64,000 bases of DNA from contig NTHE01000033.1 of NCBI GenBank assembly GCA_002551355.1, positions 1 through 64,000 on the forward strand. The letters run 5' to 3'. The notes under the pieces were generated by a model, which ran no database searches, was not told the origin of the DNA, and worked only from the letters and a program-made list of their open reading frames with translations. Positions 58,550-64,000 of this stretch are shown here, piece after piece. Every line of letters begins with the position of its first letter. Positions within the stretch are counted from its first letter, which is position 1. A program made the position numbers and the translations under genes. Origin of the DNA: Streptomyces sp. man185 (lineage in GTDB: Bacteria > Actinomycetota > Actinomycetes > Streptomycetales > Streptomycetaceae).

Positions 58550-59577
58550 GCCAGGCACCTCGGTTGGGTGATCGCGATGCCGCCTGGCGGCGTGCTGCCG
58601 TCGTCGTGGGTGACGCCGGTGACCTTCGCCTCGCAGAGGTAGAGGTTGAGCCACGATCCGTAGGACGTCAGCCGGCTGATGGCCGCCATCTTGGCCGGGG
58701 TCTTCTGGAGGAAGTTCTCGATCTGCGGGGTGCCCTTCTCCAGCTGTCCGCTGAGCCGACCGAGTTGGCGAATGTCGTCCTTGAGGGGCTTCCGGCCGTC
58801 CTGGAAGAGGTCGGCGGTGACGGTGGTGAGCGCGCCCATCGCGGTGATGGCCTCGCCGAGCGGTTTGCGGTCGCCGGAGAATCCGGTGACGAGCTTCTGG
58901 AGGGTGACGACCAGGTCGTCGAAGCCGGCCTCGCGGTCGTTGACCGTCTTGAGGACCGTGTTGAGGTTCGTGATCACCTCACCGATCACCTTGTCCTTGG
59001 CGGCGACGGTGGTGGTGAGCGAGCCGACGTGCCGCAGGATGCTGTCGACGGTGCCGCCCTCGCCCTGGAGGACCTGGACGATGGAGCCGGCGAGCTGGTT
59101 GATGTCGGGCGGCGACAGCCCTTCGAAGAGGGGCTGGAAGCCGTTGAAGAGCTGGGTGAGATCGAGCGCCGGGGTGGTGCGGGAGAGCGGGATGGTGTCC
59201 CCGGGCGCGAAGGCCTTGCCGACGGGTCCGGCGCCCCGGTCGAGGTCGACGTACCGCTGGCCGACCATGTTGAGGTATTTGATGGACGCCGTCACCGAGG
59301 CGGGGAGGTCACGCCCCTTGCGTACGGCGAAGGCGACCTCGGCGACCCGCCGGTCGGCGACCCGCACGGATTCGACCTGGCCGACCTTCACCCCGGCGAT
59401 CCGGACGCTGTCGCCGGGGATGAGGCCGGTGGCGTCGGTGAACCGCGCCCTGTACGTGGTGGTGTCGCCGACGCCCGTGTTGGCGATGGAGAGCCCGAGG
59501 ACGGTGGTGGCCAGCACGGTGACGACGATGAAGACGAGGGACTTGGTGATCGGTCCCGCGAGCGAGCGGCGTTTCAC
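58546..59577 (-). CDS. mceB: MCE family protein, position B
   Basis: 343-residue MCE protein: span at about 9-31, MCE domain (about 37-115; LIPGDSVRIAGVKVGQVESV, KYLNMVGQRYVDL), long amphipathic helical region and a short C-terminus with two cysteines. GTG 59577 overlaps the upstream stop codon. Confidence 0.92.
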   Translation of the reverse strand: MKRRSLAGPITKSLVFIVVTVLATTVLGLSIANTGVGDTTTYRARFTDATGLIPGDSVRIAGVKVGQVESVRVADRRVAEVAFAVRKGRDLPASVTASIKYLNMVGQRYVDLDRGAGPVGKAFAPGDTIPLSRTTPALDLTQLFNGFQPLFEGLSPPDINQLAGSIVQVLQGEGGTVDSILRHVGSLTTTVAAKDKVIGEVITNLNTVLKTVNDREAGFDDLVVTLQKLVTGFSGDRKPLGEAITAMGALTTVTADLFQDGRKPLKDDIRQLGRLSGQLEKGTPQIENFLQKTPAKMAAISRLTSYGSWLNLYLCEAKVTGVTHDDGSTPPGGIAITQPRCLA

Positions 59578-60872
59578 TTGAGCTTCACCTCCGCACCGCG
59601 GAAGGCCGGGCCGATGAGCACGCTGCTCCAGTCGGGCAGATCCCCCGGCCGGACCTTCAGCGAGGGCGCGACCAGTTCGTTGACGAGCTGGGACTCCTGG
59701 GGCGAGTTGGGCAGTCCGAGCGCGGTGTCGGTACCGTCGCCGGCATCGCCCCGAGCGGCGGGGGGTGCGGTGACCTCGACGGCCCGGCGGGTGTCGGCGG
59801 TCGGCGCGTGCTTGCCGACGTACGGCACCGAGTAGCAGCTCGGCCCACCGGTGGCGTTGTAGACCGGGGTGTCCCGGCCGGGGGCGTACTTGCCCTTGGA
59901 GGGAACGGACTTGACCGACACGTGCAGTCCCGGCTGATCGGTTCCCTTGCCGAGCGCCTTGTCCATGGCGGGCACGAAACCGGCCATGGTGCGCAGGGTG
60001 CAGGGGAACGACTCGGCGTATTCGGCGAGGAGTTCGAGGGAGGGCCGGCCGGCGGCGGAGAGCCGGATGAGGTTGTCCCTGTTCTCTCGCAGGAAGGAGG
60101 TGACGTCCTGGGCGGCGGCCGTGGTGGTGCCGTGGAGCCCGGCGAGCCGGGCCTCCTGGTCGGCGAGGGTGGAGCTGGTGACCGTGGCGTCGGTCAGCGC
60201 GTCGAGGACGTCCGGCGCGGCATCCGCGTACAGCGTGCTCACCTTGACGAGTTCCTTGATGTCGGCGTTGAGGGTCGGAAGTTGGGGGTTGAACTTCTTC
60301 AGGTGGCCGTCCAGCGTGGTGAGCGTCTCGCCGAGGCGTTCACCGCGTCCCTCCAGCGCCTGGGATACGGCGCGCAGGGTGGCGGAGAGCTTCTCGGGCT
60401 TCACGGCGGTCAGCAGCGGCAGGACGTTGTCCAGGACCTGTTCCAGCTCGATGGCGTTGCTGGAGCGGTCCTGTGGGATGACGGCCCCGGACCGCAGGGT
60501 GGTGCCGGTGGGGATGCGGGGCGGAACGAGCGCGACGAACCGTGCGCCGAAGAGGGTGGTGGGCAGCATCTGGGCGGTGACGTCGGCGGGGACCTGTCCG
60601 AGCTTGTCGCGGTCGATGGCCAGGGTGAGGCGGGCGCCCTCGCCGTCGGTGGCGATGGAACGGACCTGTCCGATGACGACGCCGCGCAGCTTCACATCGG
60701 CATGCGCGTGCATTTCGTTGCCGACCGAGCCGGTGCGGACGGTGACGGTGGCGTCGTCGGCGAAGTCCTTCTCGTACACGGAGACCGAGACCCACACCAG
60801 GACGGCGGGCACCAGCAGGAAGGTGACTCCGGCCAGGCGTCGGCGGGCCGTGCGGGTGCTGGATGTGCGCAT
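59574..60872 (-). CDS. mceA: MCE family protein, position A
   Basis: 432-residue MCE protein, first of six. Span at about 12-32, MCE domain (about 40-118; HAHADVKLRGVVIGQVRSI, TTLFGARFVALVPP), helical region to about 300, and a C-terminal domain with Cys pairs (FPCTL, GPSCY). ATG 60872 shares a base with the permease stop codon (TGATG). Confidence 0.92.
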   Translation of the reverse strand: MRTSSTRTARRRLAGVTFLLVPAVLVWVSVSVYEKDFADDATVTVRTGSVGNEMHAHADVKLRGVVIGQVRSIATDGEGARLTLAIDRDKLGQVPADVTAQMLPTTLFGARFVALVPPRIPTGTTLRSGAVIPQDRSSNAIELEQVLDNVLPLLTAVKPEKLSATLRAVSQALEGRGERLGETLTTLDGHLKKFNPQLPTLNADIKELVKVSTLYADAAPDVLDALTDATVTSSTLADQEARLAGLHGTTTAAAQDVTSFLRENRDNLIRLSAAGRPSLELLAEYAESFPCTLRTMAGFVPAMDKALGKGTDQPGLHVSVKSVPSKGKYAPGRDTPVYNATGGPSCYSVPYVGKHAPTADTRRAVEVTAPPAARGDAGDGTDTALGLPNSPQESQLVNELVAPSLKVRPGDLPDWSSVLIGPAFRGAEVKLK

Positions 60873-61675
60873 CAGCCGGCCACCTTCACCGTCGTCGTGG
60901 CGCCCCAGATGGCGAGCGAGAGAAAGAAGTCGGTGACGCTGATGAGGACGATCGCGTTGCGCACCGAGCGCCCGACCGCCACACCCACCCCGGCCGGTCC
61001 GCCGGTGGCGTGGAAGCCGTAGTAGCAGTGGGCGAGGATCACCAGCACGCTGAAGATCAGTACCTTCAGCACCGACAGCAGGACGTCCTGCGGGGAGAGG
61101 AAGAGGTTGAAGTAGTGGTCGTAGGTGCCCGCCGACTGGCCGTTGAAGAAGATGGTGATGTAGCGGGAGGCGACGTACGAGGAGAGCAGCCCGATCGCGT
61201 ACAGCGGGATGATCGCGACGACTCCGGCGATGATCCGGGTGGTGACGAGGTAGGGCATGGACCGGATGCCCATCGCCTCCAGGGCGTCGACCTCCTCGTT
61301 GATCCGCATCGCGCCGAGCTGGGCGGTGAAGCCTGCGCCGACGGTGGCGGAGAGGGCGAGTCCGGCGACCAGCGGAGCGATCTCCCGGGTGTTGAAGTAG
61401 GCGGAGATGAACCCGGTGAACGCCGAGGTGCCGATCTGGTTGAGCGCCGCGTAGCCCTGGAGTCCGACGACCGTGCCGGTGAACAGGGTCATGGCGATCA
61501 TCACGCCGATGGTGCCGCCGATGACGCCGAGCCCGCCGCTGCCGAAGGCGACCTCGGCCAGCAGCCGCTGGACCTCGCGCACGTAGCGGCGCAGGGTCCG
61601 CGGGATCCAGAGAAGGGCCTTGACGTAGAAGGTGAGTTGGTCGCCCGACCGGTCGAGCCAGTTCAGCATGGCCAT
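60872..61675 (-). CDS. yrbEB: YrbE/MlaE-type permease, second
   Basis: 267-residue MlaE-family integral membrane protein with five or six spans and the family helix GAMRINEEVDALEAMGIRSMPYLVTTRIIAG, which contacts the ATPase. With its partner it forms the inner-membrane permease dimer beneath the MCE tube. It begins 3 bases after the first permease gene. Confidence 0.93.
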   Translation of the reverse strand: MAMLNWLDRSGDQLTFYVKALLWIPRTLRRYVREVQRLLAEVAFGSGGLGVIGGTIGVMIAMTLFTGTVVGLQGYAALNQIGTSAFTGFISAYFNTREIAPLVAGLALSATVGAGFTAQLGAMRINEEVDALEAMGIRSMPYLVTTRIIAGVVAIIPLYAIGLLSSYVASRYITIFFNGQSAGTYDHYFNLFLSPQDVLLSVLKVLIFSVLVILAHCYYGFHATGGPAGVGVAVGRSVRNAIVLISVTDFFLSLAIWGATTTVKVAG

Positions 61676-61678
61676 CGG

Positions 61679-62551
61679 TCAGCTCCCCTTCGCGGGGACG
61701 ATCTGGAGGTAGACCGCCGTGAGGACCATGTTCACGAAGAACAGCAGCATGAAGGTGATGACGACGGACTGGTTGACCGCGTCGCCGACGCCCTTGGGGC
61801 CGCCGCGCGGGTTGAGGCCGCGGTGGGCGGCGACGATGCCCGCGATGAAGCCGAAGATCAGGGCCTTGAACTCGCTGATGTAGAGGTCGGGCAGCTGGGC
61901 GAGGGCGGAGAAGCTCGCGAGGTACGCGCCCGGGGTGCCGTCCTGCATGATCACGTTGAAGAAGTAGCCGCCGAGCGTGCCGACCACCGAGATCAGTCCG
62001 TTGAGCAGGACCGCGACGAGCATGGTGGCGAGCACCCGGGGGACGACGAGGCGCTGGATGGGCGAGACGCCCATGACCTCCATCGCGTCGAGTTCCTCGC
62101 GGATCTTGCGGGATCCGAGGTCGGCGCAGATCGCGGAGCCGGCCGCACCGGAGATCAGCAGCGCGACGATGAGCGGGCTCGCCTGCTGGATCACCGCGAG
62201 GACGCTGGCGCCGCCGGTGAAGGACTGGGCGCCGAGCTGCTGGGTGAGGGAACCGACCTGGAGGGCGATGACCGCGCCGAACGGGATGGAGACGAGGGCG
62301 GCGGGCAGGATGGTGACGCTCGCGACGAACCAGAACTGCTCGATGAACTCCCTTACCTGGAAAGGCCTGCGGAAGATTGCCCGGGCCACGGCGACGGCGA
62401 GCGCGAACAGTTTCCCGGTCTCGCGGAGCGGGGCGAGCAGCCGGGAGGGCCGCCGCTGCCCGGCCGAGGCGGAGGCGCTCGCCCCCGGGCCGCTGGCCGG
62501 CGGGGGCTTCTCGGGCGGCTCGGGCGGCCGCACCGGCATCGGGGCGGTCAC
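61679..62551 (-). CDS. yrbEA: YrbE/MlaE-type permease, first
   Basis: 290-residue MlaE-family permease with a Pro-rich cytoplasmic N-terminus of about 40 residues, then the conserved core (GSRKIREELDAMEVMGVSPIQRLVVPRVLA). GTG 62551 overlaps the stop of the ATPase gene (GTGA). Confidence 0.93.
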   Translation of the reverse strand: MTAPMPVRPPEPPEKPPPASGPGASASASAGQRRPSRLLAPLRETGKLFALAVAVARAIFRRPFQVREFIEQFWFVASVTILPAALVSIPFGAVIALQVGSLTQQLGAQSFTGGASVLAVIQQASPLIVALLISGAAGSAICADLGSRKIREELDAMEVMGVSPIQRLVVPRVLATMLVAVLLNGLISVVGTLGGYFFNVIMQDGTPGAYLASFSALAQLPDLYISEFKALIFGFIAGIVAAHRGLNPRGGPKGVGDAVNQSVVITFMLLFFVNMVLTAVYLQIVPAKGS

Positions 62552-63534
62552 GCGCGCGCACCTCCCGCGGCCGGGGCGTAGCTGTCGAGGATCGCGGTAC
62601 GGGCGGCCTCCGGCAGCCGGCCCATCATCGACATGACCCGCTCGCGGCGGCGCAGCGCACCCTGGCGTACGGGCATCCCGGGTGAGGGCTCCAGCTGCGG
62701 GACGACGGTGCGGGGGCCGGTGGGGAGCGGGGCGGTATCGGCCTGCTGCTCGGCGGCGAGGGTCGCGGCGTCCTTCTCCTCGGACATGCCGATGGGTCCT
62801 TCGCGGCGGCCGGCGAGGAACTGGGAGACGACCGGGGTGTCGCTGGTGAGCAACACCTCGCGCGGGCCGAAGGTGACGAGGTTGCGGCAGAACAGCATCC
62901 CCATGTTGTCGGGGACGGTGGCCGCGATGTCGAGGTTGTGGGTGACGATCAGCATCGTCGCGTCGATCTGGGCGTTGAGGTCGATGAGGAGTTGCGACAG
63001 ATAGGCGGTGCGGACCGGGTCGAGGCCGGAGTCCGGCTCGTCGCAGAGGATGATCTGCGGGTCCAGGACCAGGGCGCGGGCGAGGCCGGCGCGCTTGCGC
63101 ATGCCGCCGGATATCTCACCCGGCAGCTTTCCCTCGGCCCCGAGGAGTCCGACGATGTCGATGCGCTCCATGACGATGCGGCGGATCTCGGATTCCTTCT
63201 TGCGGGTGTGCTCGCGCAGCGGGAAGGCGATGTTGTCGAAGAGCGACATGGAGCCGAAAAGGGCTCCGTCCTGGAACATGAGGCCGAAGAGCTTCCGGGT
63301 CTCCATGATGTCGCGCTCCGAGCTGTTCACCATGTCGACGCCGTTGATGAGGACGCGTCCCTGTTCGGGCTTGAGGAGCCCGATGATGGATTTCAGAAAA
63401 ACGGTCTTCCCGGTTCCGGAAGGACCGAGCATGACGCTCACTTCACCGGCGGGCAGGGTGAGGCTGACGTCCTGCCAGATGTTCTGCTTGCCGAAGGATT
63501 TCGTCAGGCCCTCGACGACTACTTCGATTCCCAT
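62548..63534 (-). CDS. mkl: Mkl/MlaF-type ABC ATPase of the mce system
   Basis: 328-residue ATP-binding subunit. Walker A GPSGTGKTVF, Q-loop FQDGALFG, signature EISGGMRKRAGLARAL, Walker B IILCDEPDSGLDP, and a switch His in VTHNLD. The MRKR signature is typical of the MlaF/Mkl branch. A C-terminal extension of about 75 residues after the ATPase domain is longer than E. coli MlaF and may be regulatory. ATG 63534 follows GAGGGAGGG. In mycobacteria this gene often lies apart from mce operons; here it heads the operon. Confidence 0.93.
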   Translation of the reverse strand: MGIEVVVEGLTKSFGKQNIWQDVSLTLPAGEVSVMLGPSGTGKTVFLKSIIGLLKPEQGRVLINGVDMVNSSERDIMETRKLFGLMFQDGALFGSMSLFDNIAFPLREHTRKKESEIRRIVMERIDIVGLLGAEGKLPGEISGGMRKRAGLARALVLDPQIILCDEPDSGLDPVRTAYLSQLLIDLNAQIDATMLIVTHNLDIAATVPDNMGMLFCRNLVTFGPREVLLTSDTPVVSQFLAGRREGPIGMSEEKDAATLAAEQQADTAPLPTGPRTVVPQLEPSPGMPVRQGALRRRERVMSMMGRLPEAARTAILDSYAPAAGGARA

Positions 63535-63631
63535 CGGCCCTCCCTCGAAGTGGCGGTGAACGTGTTCATCGTTAAGCGCTCCGGCTCTGAGAAAAGCGAT
63601 GGCGGCTCGTCACACATGCACCAGGGGGCGC

Positions 63632-63661
63632 ACGTTATGTCCGCCGAAACCGCCAGGGCAA
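63632..63661 (-). promoter_or_regulatory. Candidate mce operon promoter
   Basis: On the minus strand, -35 TTGCCC (63656-63661), an 18-base spacer and -10 TAACGT (63632-63637) predict a start near 63625 and a leader of about 90 bases. Confidence 0.45.
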
Positions 63662-63708
63662 GCCGTTGAACAGCGGATTTCGACGAACGTGTGGCTGGGA
63701 TCGGATCA

Positions 63709-63727
63709 CTTGTCATTCGGTGACAAG
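63709..63727. promoter_or_regulatory. Inverted repeat upstream of the mce promoter
   Basis: CTTGTCA-TTCGG-TGACAAG, perfect 7-base arms, lies about 50 bases upstream of the candidate -35 box. It may bind an activator or repressor, or be part of an upstream transcript's hairpin. Confidence 0.45.
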
Positions 63728-64000
63728 GTCGGGTCCCGTCCTTGTCGAAATCTGCGCAAGCACCAGAGTGTTCAGCCCGGGGCTTCCCGGGACAGGAGCG
63801 GAGCGAACCGGTACCCAGCAACCCCGACGAGCAGGGACGCAGGCGTTTTCGATCGGCACAGCTGGGACGCTACGGGCCGGTAACCTTACTTCGCAATACT
63901 GGGTACAGATTTTCCTCGGCAAGAATTCATGTGGGCCGGATGATTGTTGTCGGGTGAGTAATCCGCGTGCCAAACCTGTCGGATGATGAGGAATCACACG

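Larger units (their letters stand above)
63535..64000. other. Upstream region of the mce operon without a convincing gene
   Basis: 466 bases of lower GC. Short open frames on both strands lack ribosome sites, codon bias and recognisable sequence. It holds a candidate leftward promoter (63632-63661) and an inverted repeat (63709-63727). The last bases contain GAGGAATC, which could be the ribosome site of a rightward gene starting just beyond the window. Confidence 0.5.

Noticed and set aside
59574..62561. A 995-codon frame fusing permease-region nonsense to MceA
   Set aside because: Only the part after 60872 reads as MceA; the earlier part is out of frame with two clear permease genes.
63599..63997. 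Short open frames in the last 400 bases
   Set aside because: No ribosome site, no codon-position GC bias, and low complexity Arg/Ser/Pro translations.

Overview
The window is a contiguous piece of a very GC-rich actinomycete chromosome, almost certainly Streptomyces or a close relative. Pointers are strong third-position GC bias, GTG and TTG starts, a Wbl (WhiB-like) protein, an SsgA-like sporulation protein, a two-domain laccase, a LigD-type polymerase, PPK2, and one complete mce lipid-transport operon. There are no rRNA, tRNA, CRISPR or phage genes, and the gene content looks like core chromosome.

Layout. 1-10.2 kb: start of a Tat-exported protein; a GH64 beta-1,3-glucanase under a LacI/CebR-like operator; a frameshifted D-amino-acid oxidase; a BCCT transporter; divergent secreted M14 and M1 peptidases; a DUF2236 protein; a macro-domain protein; and a MerR regulator with an elongated-spacer promoter. 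10.2-16.2 kb: a leftward fatty-acid or acyl-CoA degradation operon (CoA-transferase, acyl-CoA dehydrogenase, thiolase, FadB-type fusion) interrupted by a 218-bp MITE-like element. 16.4-25 kb: an enoyl-reductase-like dehydrogenase, a 47-residue membrane protein, endonuclease V, a HEAT-like protein, YciI, a hydrolase, a secreted BNR protein, an SsgA-like protein, and an ABC-F antibiotic-resistance protein behind a WblC/WhiB7-like promoter and a three-codon leader ORF. 25-37.7 kb: an AraC regulator with a hydrolase, a short UvrA-like ATPase, an acyl-ACP desaturase with an operator on its start point, a 1127-residue HEAT-like protein, a Wbl protein, a VOC protein, and an SNF2 helicase whose stop codon lies inside a second MITE copy.

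38-44 kb holds a copper/sugar-oxidation cluster: a Tat-exported two-domain laccase divergent from a ThuA plus PQQ-sugar-dehydrogenase fusion, which is translationally coupled to a cupredoxin - OmpL47-like repeats - DUF1080 protein. 44-48.4 kb holds a LigD-type polymerase coupled to a DUF3533-like membrane protein, a divergent ATP-dependent DNA ligase, and PPK2 between two strong hairpins. 48.5-50 kb holds a lipoprotein and a divergent RsbW-like ATPase.

50-63.5 kb is a leftward mce operon, mostly with 1-4-base overlaps: an Mkl/MlaF-type ATPase, two YrbE/MlaE permeases, six MCE proteins, four Mce-associated proteins in an A-B-A-B pattern that implies duplication of a gene pair, and a lytic transglycosylase with a Pro/Asp-rich tail. 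Together these would form an envelope-spanning lipid importer with a possible wall-opening partner. The last 466 bases are its promoter region and contain no convincing gene.
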